Below the pieces are notes generated by a model, which was not told where the DNA came from, did not search any database, and saw only the letters and a program-made list of their open reading frames with translations. Shown here piece by piece: positions 41,803-50,368 of a stretch of DNA of 64,000 nucleotides. Position 1 is the stretch's first letter; every line of letters begins with the position of its first letter. Made by a program: the position numbers and the translations under genes. The stretch is from UBA1930 sp943368475 (lineage in GTDB: Bacteria > Bacteroidota > Bacteroidia > Chitinophagales > Chitinophagaceae), in assembly GCA_943368475.1 (NCBI GenBank), contig CALRLF020000008.1:1-64000 (forward strand), given 5' to 3'.

Positions 41803-42594
41803 TTAATCAATAATATTAAACTCATCTGCATCTTTCAAAAAAGGAAATTTATTTCTGGTTTCTATCAACCTATCTTTCTCTAAAGTAATGGTAAAAATAT
41901 CTTCATCATGTGCTTTATGATACAAAGTTTCTCCTAAAGCATTTACCACCATGCTATCTCCACTGTGATAAATATTGTTACCATCATTTCCCACTCTATT
42001 TACACCAATAACATAAGCTTGATTTTCTATGGCTCTGGCTGTTAACAATGCTTTCCATGGATGATTTCTTCTTTCAGGCCAATTGGCAACATAGAGTAAA
42101 ATATCGTATTCGAGCCCTTCATTTTGTTGCTGCCTAGCCCAAACAGGAAAACGCAAATCGTAACAAATCTGCACATTTATTTTCCAGCCTTTTACACTGG
42201 TGATTAATCTTTTATTGCCTGCTGTATAATATTCATCTTCTCCTGCAAAACCAAAGCAATGGCGTTTATTGTAATAGCCATATTGTCCATTGGGTAACAT
42301 CCATATTAAACGATTGTAGTATTTGCCATTTTCTTCAATTATCAAACTACCTGTAAGAATAATTTTTTTTTCAATCGCTATTTTCTTCATCCAGCTTATT
42401 GTATTGCCTTCCATCGTTTCAGCAAATAATTCAGGTTTCATGCTAAAGCCTGTGCTAAACATTTCGGGTAATACAACAACTTCTGTTTTTACATCAATAC
42501 TTTTTATTTTTTGTTCCAACATTTGCAAGTTGGCAGCTTTATCTTCCCAATGCAATTGGGTTTGTATTAATGTAAAAGTGAGCGTATTGTGCAT
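41803..42594 (-). CDS. Omega-amidase (YafV/Nit2-like)
   Basis: A 263-aa carbon-nitrogen hydrolase. The nitrilase triad is Glu44 (LPEMFSTGF), Lys110 (YYNKRHCFGFAGED) and Cys144 (QICYDLRFPVW). KRHxF.(M/F)AGE is diagnostic of YafV/Nit2-like omega-amidases, which hydrolyse alpha-ketoglutaramate and alpha-ketosuccinamate. It is followed by nagA after 3 bases and lies 17 bases after lpxR. Confidence 0.9.
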   Translation of the reverse strand: MHNTLTFTLIQTQLHWEDKAANLQMLEQKIKSIDVKTEVVVLPEMFSTGFSMKPELFAETMEGNTISWMKKIAIEKKIILTGSLIIEENGKYYNRLIWMLPNGQYGYYNKRHCFGFAGEDEYYTAGNKRLITSVKGWKINVQICYDLRFPVWARQQQNEGLEYDILLYVANWPERRNHPWKALLTARAIENQAYVIGVNRVGNDGNNIYHSGDSMVVNALGETLYHKAHDEDIFTITLEKDRLIETRNKFPFLKDADEFNIID

Positions 42595-42611
42595 GTAGTA
42601 AAAGTAAATAA

Positions 42612-43568
42612 TTAAAACCGATAAGCAGCTTGTAACCCCACATATTCATGGTTATTCAATTGGCTAACTGCCTCTTTTGTTTGATAAATAGCTTCGACTT
42701 TTGTTGTCCATCTTTTGTTGGCATAAGCAATACCAAAAGTATTTTGTAGTACAAGAGTTTCAGGCTTTGAAACAAATACTATGGAAGGCATTTGTTTGGC
42801 AAACAAATTTCCTTGTATAGTTGCATTATATCCTTGCACAATAATTTGTGGAAAATAATAAAAGATCAATTCGTGTTTTCTTTTGTTTTTTACTTCTGTG
42901 GCATTAATACGAGCATCTAGTAAAACACTGTTTTCTGTTTTTTCAAATTTACCAACACAGAAATAGGCACCAGCTTTTGCATTGATAAAATAATTGCCAG
43001 CATTGGCTTTTACAATAGGAACAATTTTAAATAACGATTGATTGGCTTTTTCAGGAGCAATTGTTGCAGCATATTTTATGCCAGCAGTAACACCAATACT
43101 ATTGGGTATTTGTGTTTCCCATTGAGGAAAATATCCAGAAAAGTCGAGCAGTTTATGCAACGATTCTTGTAACGATTTTCCCAATGATGCATCTCCTGTA
43201 GCACCAATTTCTATTTTATAACTAAATAATCTAGAGTTGGTTAAAAATTTATCTTTAGAATATTTCACAAATAAGTATCCACAAAAAGGTCTATCTAATG
43301 GTTCTATAATTCTCCAGGTATCACCTGTGTGCTGTTGTGTAAATATCATTTGACCCAATGCCAATCTGTTAATTATTTTTTTTCCGTTTATATTTTTTGC
43401 TTTACTGAATTGCAAAAAAAGTCCGTTGGTGTAGTAGCTATCATTAGATTTTAGGGCATAAAAATCATTTTCTGTTGTAAAAGAAATTTCTTGCGAAAAA
43501 ACATTTGTTTTTTGCCCCTTTGCTACCACTAAAAAAAATAAACCCAATAAACTGATAATTAATTTCAT
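42612..43568 (-). CDS. LpxR-family lipid A deacylase, outer membrane
   Basis: A 318-aa protein with a signal peptide (VVAKG) and beta-barrel strands ending in LNNHEYVGLQAAYRF. The N-terminal EISFTTENDFYALKSNDSYYTNGLFLQFSKA shows the N-D pair (34-35) and Ser44 in NDSYYTNG that match the catalytic N/D/S of LpxR, with GDTWRIIEPLDRPFCGYLF following. LpxR removes the 3'-acyloxyacyl group of lipid A. The conserved catalytic His could not be confirmed here. It is followed by an omega-amidase gene. Confidence 0.82.
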   Translation of the reverse strand: MKLIISLLGLFFLVVAKGQKTNVFSQEISFTTENDFYALKSNDSYYTNGLFLQFSKAKNINGKKIINRLALGQMIFTQQHTGDTWRIIEPLDRPFCGYLFVKYSKDKFLTNSRLFSYKIEIGATGDASLGKSLQESLHKLLDFSGYFPQWETQIPNSIGVTAGIKYAATIAPEKANQSLFKIVPIVKANAGNYFINAKAGAYFCVGKFEKTENSVLLDARINATEVKNKRKHELIFYYFPQIIVQGYNATIQGNLFAKQMPSIVFVSKPETLVLQNTFGIAYANKRWTTKVEAIYQTKEAVSQLNNHEYVGLQAAYRF

Positions 43569-43600
43569 AAAAAAAATTTCAAAATGGACTAATGTAAAAG

Positions 43601-44083
43601 TTAATCTTTGTTTGTTTCTTTAATTTTTGCAATGGCTTCGCTAATCAGGTTAAATTCATACCCTTTTTGCATTAGGTAATTACTGGTTTTAACTTGCCTA
43701 TTTATGTATTGTTCATTTTTTAGTAGTTGCCATTTTGCAGTAGCAAGTTTTTGCAATGTTTCCTTATAATCAGCTTCGTTTATACATTTCATAGCCTTTT
43801 TAATAATGTATTCTCCAATTCTTTTTTGCTTAAGCTCATAAGTAATTTTTACTCTTCCCCATTGTTTTGTTCTAAATTTTCCACCAGTAAACTGCTCGGC
43901 AAAGCGTTGTTCGTTCAAATAGTCTTCTTCTATTAACTGGCTCATTAGCAGGTCTACTTCGTTTTTATATAACCCAAAAGAGTATAATTTTTCTTTCACC
44001 TCTGCGTGGCAGCGTTCTTGATAAGAACAAAAATGTTTGATTTTTTGTAAAGCTTGTAATGGGGTATAGTTTTTTTTAAACAA
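43601..44083 (-). CDS. recX: Regulatory protein RecX (TTG start)
   Basis: A 160-aa RecX protein: LQKIKHFCSYQERCHAEVKEKLYSFGL is the N-terminal helical repeat, LIEEDYLNEQRFAEQFTGGKFRTKQWGRVKITYELKQKRI is the second. It controls RecA filament activity. No ATG is present near the natural N-terminus, so TTG at 44083 (FKKNYTPLQ) is the probable start. It lies 32 bases upstream of lpxR. Confidence 0.88.
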   Translation of the reverse strand: MFKKNYTPLQALQKIKHFCSYQERCHAEVKEKLYSFGLYKNEVDLLMSQLIEEDYLNEQRFAEQFTGGKFRTKQWGRVKITYELKQKRIGEYIIKKAMKCINEADYKETLQKLATAKWQLLKNEQYINRQVKTSNYLMQKGYEFNLISEAIAKIKETNKD

Positions 44084-44216
44084 AATAGTATTTTTGTTGG
44101 TACAAATTAAAGGATAAGCAATTTTAATTGAATGAAATACTGGTTTTAATTTAGTTATTTTTGAATACTACACTTTAAATTGTAATTTACGTTTTATTTA
44201 AAATACCAACCTGTTG

Positions 44217-44627
44217 ATGAACCCATCTCAATACAATATCTGTTTAATTGACGACGATAAAATTTATCAGTTCACTGCTAAGAAAATTATCGAATCTACC
44301 AACCTTACAAAAGCGGTATTGTCTTTTTTTAACGGAGAAGAAGCAATAGATTTTTTTAAAAGCAATCTTCAAAATGTTGATTCTATTCCTGATATTATTT
44401 TCCTAGACATTAATATGCCCATTAAAGATGGCTGGCAATTTTTAGAAGATTTTAAATCTTTATTAAATGATGTAAAAAAAGACATCACCATTTATATGGT
44501 AAGTTCATCGGTAGATGATTATGATATTAAAAAGTCTAAGGAGTACAGTTTTGTTACAGATTACATTATTAAACCCATTAATAGAGAGCGTTTTGAGCAA
44601 TTAATTGTAATGGCTCAAAAAAAATAA
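44217..44627 (+). CDS. Single-domain response regulator
   Basis: A 136-aa CheY-like receiver domain with no output domain. Acidic cluster ICLIDDDK (Asp12-14), phospho-acceptor Asp64 (IIFLDINMP), a switch residue in MVSSS (97-99) and Lys119 (IIKPIN) are all present. It may act in a phosphorelay, with an unlinked kinase. The frame could start with TTG at 44214, but ATG at 44217 is preferred. Confidence 0.9.
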   Translation: MNPSQYNICLIDDDKIYQFTAKKIIESTNLTKAVLSFFNGEEAIDFFKSNLQNVDSIPDIIFLDINMPIKDGWQFLEDFKSLLNDVKKDITIYMVSSSVDDYDIKKSKEYSFVTDYIIKPINRERFEQLIVMAQKK

Positions 44628-44713
44628 CCAGCTCAATTCACATTATTCAACATTTTTCTGTTGATAACCTGTAATGTGTACTTTCGTGTAGTGAAATATT
44701 AATCAATTTACAT

Positions 44714-44721
44714 TAGGTTTG
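44714..44721 (+). promoter_or_regulatory. -7 promoter box, dnaN
   Basis: TAGGTTTG fits TAnnTTTG, 46 bases before the dnaN ATG at 44768. CCGAGCATTTTCGG at 44727-44740 could form a small hairpin in the leader. Confidence 0.45.
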
Positions 44722-44767
44722 CCCGAACCGAGCATTTTCGGATATGCCATAACTAAAATAATGAGCC

Positions 44768-45883
44768 ATGAAATTTATAGTTTCATCATCGTCCCTTTTA
44801 AAACACCTGCAACAAATTAGTGGTGTTATTAATGCCAATACGGTTTTGCCTATTTTGGAAGATTTTTTATTTGAAATTCAGGATAAAAAATTAAGTGTTA
44901 CAGCTACTGATTTAGAAACTGTAATGCGTGTTCAATTAGACATTGAAAGTAAAGTAAATGGCAAGGTTTGTATTCCTGCAAAAATCTTGATGGATTCGTT
45001 AAAAAATATTGCTGATCAGCCTTTAACTTTTAACATTGATAAAAATTATGGTGTTGAATTAACCAGTGATAATGGTAAATACAAGGTAATGGGCGAAAAT
45101 CCAGATAACTTTCCTAAAGAACCAGCTGCCGATGATACTACAGGTTTTACCATGACTAGTGGAGCTTTGGTAACAGCCATCAACAAAACTTTATTTGCTG
45201 TAAGTGGCGATGATTTAAGACCTGCAATGACAGGGGTTTTCTTCGAGTTAACCAAAGAAAGTGTTCAATTTGTTGCAACCGATGCTCACCGTTTGGTACG
45301 TTATAAAAGAACCGATGCAAAAGCAACAAAAACCGATTCTTTCATTGTGCCTAAAAAGCCCTTGAATTTATTAAAGAATGCATTGCCTGATAATGATGAT
45401 GAAATAAACATCAGCTACAATGGCAATCACCTTTTTGTAAGTCATGGCGATGTACAAATGATTTGTCGTTTAATCGATGCTCGTTTCCCTGATTATAAAG
45501 TGGTAATTCCTGCCGATAATCCTTATCACTTAATTGTAAACAAACACGATTTCCAAAATGCATTACGCCGTGTAAGTGTATTTAGTAATAAAAGCACCAA
45601 TCAGGTTGCATTGAGCATTAGTGGCAGTGAATTGCAAATGGCTGCTCAGGATGTTGATTTTAGTTTCGAAGGTAACGAACGTATGAATTGCCAATACAAT
45701 GGCGAAGACTTACAAATTGCTTTCAACGCAAAATTTTTAATAGAAATGTTGAGTGCTGCCGATACAGAAGATGTTCGTGTAGAATTATCAACCCCAACCA
45801 AAGCTGGTTTGGTAAAACCAACTGAACAGGCCGAAGGCGAAGATTTATTAATGTTGGTAATGCCGTTGATGTTAAACAATTAA
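44768..45883 (+). CDS. dnaN: DNA polymerase III beta subunit (sliding clamp)
   Basis: A 371-aa sliding clamp with three topologically alike domains: KFIVSSSSLLKHLQQISGVI starts domain 1, FTMTSGALVTAINKTLFAVSGDDLRPAMTGVFFE is in domain 2, and VNKHDFQNALRRVSVFSN opens domain 3. The C-terminus LMLVMPLMLN matches the conserved tail. It is encoded alone, not next to dnaA. A strong terminator at 45910-45938 follows. Confidence 0.96.
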   Translation: MKFIVSSSSLLKHLQQISGVINANTVLPILEDFLFEIQDKKLSVTATDLETVMRVQLDIESKVNGKVCIPAKILMDSLKNIADQPLTFNIDKNYGVELTSDNGKYKVMGENPDNFPKEPAADDTTGFTMTSGALVTAINKTLFAVSGDDLRPAMTGVFFELTKESVQFVATDAHRLVRYKRTDAKATKTDSFIVPKKPLNLLKNALPDNDDEINISYNGNHLFVSHGDVQMICRLIDARFPDYKVVIPADNPYHLIVNKHDFQNALRRVSVFSNKSTNQVALSISGSELQMAAQDVDFSFEGNERMNCQYNGEDLQIAFNAKFLIEMLSAADTEDVRVELSTPTKAGLVKPTEQAEGEDLLMLVMPLMLNN

Positions 45884-45909
45884 ACCATTTTTTCAGAAAT
45901 GAATATTTT

Positions 45910-45938
45910 AAATCCCTTTGCTAAACACAAAGGGATTT
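45910..45938 (+). terminator. dnaN terminator
   Basis: Arms AAATCCCTTTG and CAAAGGGATTT around CTAAACA, followed by T bases. The sterol desaturase ATG is 34 bases beyond. Confidence 0.9.
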
Positions 45939-45971
45939 TTGTTTGTACATTCATCACCTAAAATTGCTGCC

Positions 45972-46796
45972 ATGTTTCATGCTATCATTCAACACTTTTC
46001 TACTTTAGAGCAAAGACCATTGGAAAGAATGGCTTTTCTTGTTGGAGGGTTACTAATTTTTTGGATTATCGAAGGCTCTATTCCACTTATCCAACCTAAT
46101 TATAAAAGAAACAAACTGCAACATGCAGCAGTAAATTTTGGGTTTACGGTTATTCATTTAATCATTCATACTTTTTTGGCAATACTCATTGTTAAGCTGA
46201 GTGATTGGTGCAAAACTCAACAATTTGGTTTGGTATATTGGACACATGCAGGAACGCTATTTGCCATCATCATTTCATTTTTAGTATTGGATTTTTTTGG
46301 AGGCTGGCTGGTACATATTACTGAGCATAAAGTGCCTGTACTATGGATTTTTCATGTAATTCATCATGCCGATAATAATGTAGATGTAACAACAGGCTTA
46401 CGTCATCATCCTGTAGAAAGTTTGTTGCGTGGTGTGTTTTTCTTTATGGGCATTACAGTTAGTGGTGCACCTATGTATGCAGTAATGATTTTTCAAACAA
46501 TTCTCATTATAGCAACAGCATTTACACATGCCAATATCAGTTTGCCAAAATGGTTAGATACTGCATTAAGTTATGTGTTGGTTTCGCCTAATATGCACAA
46601 AGTACATCATCATTGGAAACAGCCTTATACCGATAGTAATTATGGAGCAATCCTAAGTATTTGGGATAGAATTTTAGGTACGTTTATGCATTTAGACCAT
46701 CAGCAAATTAAGTATGGGTTAGACCGATATTATCCCAACGATAAAGACGAAGATTTTGTTCAGTTAATGAAAAGTCCGTTTGGTAAAATGGAGTAA
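45972..46796 (+). CDS. Sterol desaturase family (fatty acid hydroxylase-like) membrane protein
   Basis: A 274-aa membrane di-iron oxygenase with about four hydrophobic segments. Histidine clusters are WLVHITEHKVPVLWIFHVIHHADNN, GLRHHPVESL, THANIS and NMHKVHHHW. These form the diiron site that introduces hydroxyl groups or double bonds into lipids. The frame is open from 45918, but that part lies in the dnaN terminator, so ATG at 45972 is used. Confidence 0.87.
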   Translation: MFHAIIQHFSTLEQRPLERMAFLVGGLLIFWIIEGSIPLIQPNYKRNKLQHAAVNFGFTVIHLIIHTFLAILIVKLSDWCKTQQFGLVYWTHAGTLFAIIISFLVLDFFGGWLVHITEHKVPVLWIFHVIHHADNNVDVTTGLRHHPVESLLRGVFFFMGITVSGAPMYAVMIFQTILIIATAFTHANISLPKWLDTALSYVLVSPNMHKVHHHWKQPYTDSNYGAILSIWDRILGTFMHLDHQQIKYGLDRYYPNDKDEDFVQLMKSPFGKME

Positions 46797-46835
46797 TATT
46801 TTGTAACGAGCTGTAGTATTTCAATTGAACGACAT

Positions 46836-46846
46836 TTGCGTCGCAC
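46836..46846 (-). repeat. Dispersed GTGCGACGCAA element, copy 3
   Basis: On the plus strand this reads TTGCGTCGCAC, 11 of the 12 bases of the element at 15196. It lies between the sterol desaturase and kdsB genes. Confidence 0.5.
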
Positions 46847-46902
46847 ACTTGTACTGCAACAATGCTATTCATCAATTATGCATCTTTGCACAAATATTTT
46901 CA

Positions 46903-47619
46903 ATGAAAAAATCTGCTTTCATTCCTGCACGTTATGCTGCTACCCGTTTTCCTGCTAAGCTTATGCAAATGCTTGGCAATAAAACAGTGATTCGTCATAC
47001 TTACGATAATACGATTGCCACAGGTTTGTTCGATGAAGTTTGGGTAGTAACCGACAGCGAAATTATTTACAACGAAATTGTAAACAATGGAGGCAATGCA
47101 GTTATGAGTATTCAACAACATGAAAGTGGTAGTGACCGTATTGCTGAAGCAATTGTAAATATGGATGTAGATATTGTTGTAAATGTTCAAGGCGATGAAC
47201 CATTTGTAAAACGTGAGCCTTTAGAAAAACTTTTGGCCACTTTTGAAGATACCAATGTGCAGGTAGCAAGCTTAATGCAAATTTTAAAAGATGAAAAAAG
47301 TATTGCCGACCCAAACTATGTAAAAGTTGCAGTAGATAAAAATATGAACAGTTTAATGTTCAGTCGTAGCCCAATACCTTATCACAGAGATAAAACTGTA
47401 ACGCCTATTTATTATGAACATATTGGTGTGTATGCTTTTCGTAAGCAAGCATTAATCAACTTTACCAATTGGGAAATGACACCATTAGAAGCTGCTGAAA
47501 AAGTAGAATGCTTGCGTTATTTAGAAAATGGTATTCTCTTAAAAATGGTAGTTACTGAATATATGGGTGTAGAAATTGACACACCAGAAGATTTAATTAA
47601 AGCTGCATCTTTTCTATAA
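46903..47619 (+). CDS. kdsB: Kdo/Kdo8N cytidylyltransferase
   Basis: A 238-aa nucleotidyltransferase. FIPARYAATRFPAKLMQMLGNKTVIRHTY is the nucleotide-binding start, HESGSDRIAEA and VVNVQGDEPFV are diagnostic, and MEYMGVEIDTPED-like sequence ends the protein. It activates the 8-carbon sugar to a CMP-sugar for lipid A assembly. Because kdnB follows and kdnA is also in the window, the physiological substrate is predicted to be Kdo8N. The frame is open from 46825, but 46903 fits the family start; a near -7 box (CATCTTTG, 46881-46888) precedes it. Confidence 0.93.
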   Translation: MKKSAFIPARYAATRFPAKLMQMLGNKTVIRHTYDNTIATGLFDEVWVVTDSEIIYNEIVNNGGNAVMSIQQHESGSDRIAEAIVNMDVDIVVNVQGDEPFVKREPLEKLLATFEDTNVQVASLMQILKDEKSIADPNYVKVAVDKNMNSLMFSRSPIPYHRDKTVTPIYYEHIGVYAFRKQALINFTNWEMTPLEAAEKVECLRYLENGILLKMVVTEYMGVEIDTPEDLIKAASFL

Positions 47620-47811
47620 ATTTCTGTTCAATATGGTGTTTAGTACAAACATGTCCTGCTATTCAACAGGATTAGCCAACGAGGCCAATGCAGTTCAATT
47701 GAAATACGAATGCTGATAACATAAAAATTCATTCTTTTATTCAATTGAATTAACTCAATTTTACTACTCAATAAAACACACAAACTTTTTGAACTTTTAA
47801 ACTTTATTATA

Positions 47812-48885
47812 ATGCAATTCAGGAATTTTAAAATGGTAAGTTATGTGGTGTACGGTCGTGGAAGTTTTAACCAATTAGACGAAATTTTAGCACCACAACG
47901 CAAAGGTGATGCTCCAATGATATTTTTAGTAGATCATTTTTTTGAAGGAAAGGCATTGGGAAATCGTGTGCCATTGAGAGGTAAAGACAAAATTATTTTT
48001 GCCGATGTTACTTATGAGCCAAAAACTACACAAGTAGATGCTTTGGCTAAGCAATTAAGAGAAGAGTTTGGAACAGTAAGTGGTGTAATTGGTATTGGTG
48101 GTGGCAGTACAATGGACTTAGCAAAAGCTGTTGCTTTGATGATGAACAATCCTGGCAGCAGTGCTGATTATCAGGGTTGGGATTTGGTAAAACAAGCAGG
48201 CGTTTACAAAGCTGGTATTCCTACCTTAAGTGGTACAGGTGCTGAAGTAAGTAGAACAACTGTACTTACTGGCCCTGTTCGCAAATTAGGTATGAACAGT
48301 GATTTTACACCTTTCGATCAAATTGTTTTAGATCCTGAATTATGTAAAGATGCTCCAAAAAACCAGCGTTTTTATACAGGTATGGATTGCTACATTCATT
48401 GCATTGAAAGTTTAGAAGGCACTTACTTAAATGAGTTTAGTAAAAGCTATGGAGAAAAAGCATTGCAATTGTGTAGAGAAATATTTTTAGAAAATCCTGT
48501 ATGGACAGATGAACACGACGATAAATTAATGATGGCTTCTTATGCTGGTGGCATGAGCATCGCTTATAGCCAGGTGGGTGTTGCACATGCAGTAAGTTAT
48601 GGTTTAAGTTATTTGTTGGGTACAAAACATGGTGTTGGAAACTGTATTGTAATGAATCATTTAGAAGAATATTATCCTGCAGGCGTTGAAGAGTTTAAAA
48701 AGATGGTAGAATTGGGTGGCTTCGATATTCCACAAGGCATTTGTGCCAATTTAACGGATGAACAATTTGAAGCCATGATGAATGTAAGCCTTGGCATGAA
48801 ACCTTTATGGGAAAACGCTTTGGGCAAAGACTGGGAAAAAATAATGACCAGAGAAAAATTGAGAGCTTTATACGAAAAGTTATAA
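47812..48885 (+). CDS. kdnB: Kdo 8-oxidase KdnB, iron-containing alcohol-dehydrogenase family
   Basis: A 357-aa group III alcohol-dehydrogenase-fold enzyme: YVVYGRGSFNQLDEIL, GIGGGSTMDLAKAVALM, PTLSGTGAEVSRTTVLTGPVRKLG, FYTGMDCYIHCIESLEGTYLNEFS, and metal-binding HAVSYGLSYLLGTKHGVGNC. These match Shewanella KdnB, which oxidises the C8 alcohol of Kdo to an aldehyde for amination by KdnA. It follows kdsB after a 192-base gap that holds only a weak CCTG/CAGG hairpin. Confidence 0.9.
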   Translation: MQFRNFKMVSYVVYGRGSFNQLDEILAPQRKGDAPMIFLVDHFFEGKALGNRVPLRGKDKIIFADVTYEPKTTQVDALAKQLREEFGTVSGVIGIGGGSTMDLAKAVALMMNNPGSSADYQGWDLVKQAGVYKAGIPTLSGTGAEVSRTTVLTGPVRKLGMNSDFTPFDQIVLDPELCKDAPKNQRFYTGMDCYIHCIESLEGTYLNEFSKSYGEKALQLCREIFLENPVWTDEHDDKLMMASYAGGMSIAYSQVGVAHAVSYGLSYLLGTKHGVGNCIVMNHLEEYYPAGVEEFKKMVELGGFDIPQGICANLTDEQFEAMMNVSLGMKPLWENALGKDWEKIMTREKLRALYEKL

Positions 48886-48918
48886 TTTATTATATCCCAG
48901 TTTCAATAAAAAATAATA

Positions 48919-49791
48919 ATGATGCAAACCATAACGAATAAAATTTTAACCATTAAGATTAACCCTAAAGGAGCAGAGCTAACCAGCATTTTTAACCATG
49001 AAACTGGCTTAGAATATTTATGGAATGGAGACCCTGCTTTTTGGCCAAAACAAAGCCCGGTTTTGTTTCCTATTGTTGGTGGATTGCGAAATGGAACCTA
49101 CAACTACAAAGGCAAAAGCTATCAAATGGGGCGTCATGGCTTTACCAGAGAGTTTGAATTTGAAATCACCCATACAACTACAAATAGCGTAACTTTTACA
49201 TTAATCCAAAACAGAAAAACCTTAGAACAGTATCCATTTAATTTTTCTTTTTCGGTTACCTATTCTATCAACAAAAATATACTTACCTGTGCCTATAGTG
49301 TAACCAATACAGGCAATGAAATCATGTATTTTTCTTGTGGAGCACATCCTGCATTCAATGTTCCATTAACCAGTGATACAACTTATACAGATTGGTATTT
49401 GAAATTTTCATCTGTAGAAAATACGCCTAAATGGGTACTTTCTAAAAATGGATTAATCGATAACGAACCTGTTGCTTGTTTAGAAAATACCAATCAATTG
49501 CCATTGAGTAAACCTTTGTTTTACGGCGATGCATTGATATTTAAGAGCTTGAAATCTGATGCTATTACCATTCAATCAGATAAGTCAACACATGGCTTAA
49601 CATTAAATTCAGTAGGGTTTCCTTACTATGGAATCTGGGCTTTTAAAGATGCCAATTTTGTTTGCTTAGAACCTTGGTTTGGTTTAAATGATACTGAAGC
49701 TAGCACAGGAGAATTAAATGAAAAAGAAGGCATTTTAAGTTTGGCACCTAATGAAAACTGGACAAAAAGCTGGATGGTAGAAATGTTTTAG
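48919..49791 (+). CDS. Aldose 1-epimerase family protein
   Basis: A 290-aa galactose-mutarotase-like protein. Conserved parts are GAELTSIFNHETGLEYLWNGDPAFWPKQSPVLFPIVGG, GRHGFTREFEFE (active-site His region), YFSCGAHPAFNVPL (second His) and CLEPWFGLND with a general-base Glu. Members isomerise the anomers of free or phosphorylated sugars. It is followed by a hairpin and lies 33 bases after kdnB, possibly in one transcript. Confidence 0.88.
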   Translation: MMQTITNKILTIKINPKGAELTSIFNHETGLEYLWNGDPAFWPKQSPVLFPIVGGLRNGTYNYKGKSYQMGRHGFTREFEFEITHTTTNSVTFTLIQNRKTLEQYPFNFSFSVTYSINKNILTCAYSVTNTGNEIMYFSCGAHPAFNVPLTSDTTYTDWYLKFSSVENTPKWVLSKNGLIDNEPVACLENTNQLPLSKPLFYGDALIFKSLKSDAITIQSDKSTHGLTLNSVGFPYYGIWAFKDANFVCLEPWFGLNDTEASTGELNEKEGILSLAPNENWTKSWMVEMF

Positions 49792-49815
49792 AAATACAAG
49801 GTTATTTTAACTAAA

Positions 49816-49843
49816 AAAGGATGTTCAGTAATGAACATCCTTT
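49816..49843. terminator. Bidirectional terminator
   Basis: Perfect 12-base arms AAAGGATGTTCA and TGAACATCCTTT around GTAA, with A- and T-rich flanks on both sides. It separates convergent genes. Confidence 0.9.
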
Positions 49844-49861
49844 GTTTAATTTATTTTTAGC

Positions 49862-50242
49862 TTAGTTAATTCTTATGGTAATAATGCCTTGCTTATCGTC
49901 GCTTTTTTTCATCATCAAGGTAATATTAAAGCCTTTGCCTGCATTCTTTAGTTTACCAGCCATATACATAGTGCCTCCCATTTCTCTTTGAGAGGCTAAT
50001 TCAAAACCTTTAATGCCATTATCAGCAAAAAATGCCTTCAAAGCAATACCAGCTTGGTTTTTGCCCATATTTTTTACCTCATCTTTTTCGGGTAGTTTCA
50101 AGTCTATAAAGCTATCAAAAAAAGTAGCCAATTGCTCGGCATTTGCTGCTTTTAAAGCTTTAATAATTCCATCACTATCAACTTTTGCAGTGAATGAAAG
50201 TGAAAAAAATCCAACAAAAAACAATAACAATAACTTTTTCAT
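49862..50242 (-). CDS. DUF4783 exported protein
   Basis: A 126-aa protein with a signal peptide (LSFTAKV region). The mature sequence DGIIKALKAANAEQLATFFDSFIDLKLPEKDEVKNMGKNQAGIALKAFFADN, followed by TMYMAGKLKNAGKGFNITLMMKK, matches DUF4783 of Bacteroidota, an NTF2-like cone. The function is unknown. It is monocistronic and diverges from gpmI. Confidence 0.85.
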   Translation of the reverse strand: MKKLLLLFFVGFFSLSFTAKVDSDGIIKALKAANAEQLATFFDSFIDLKLPEKDEVKNMGKNQAGIALKAFFADNGIKGFELASQREMGGTMYMAGKLKNAGKGFNITLMMKKSDDKQGIITIRIN

Positions 50243-50368
50243 GTATAATTTTTTTTGGCTTTCGCCAATCTTAGCTTGCTAAAACCGTACCAAAGTACAA
50301 CTAATTGGTAAGCATGCCTAAAGTTAATCATATCGACTACATATTTCCAAAAAGTGTAGCTTTACAGC

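Noticed and set aside
46900..47190. 96-aa minus-strand frame
   Set aside because: Antisense to the first third of kdsB, whose motifs are unambiguous.
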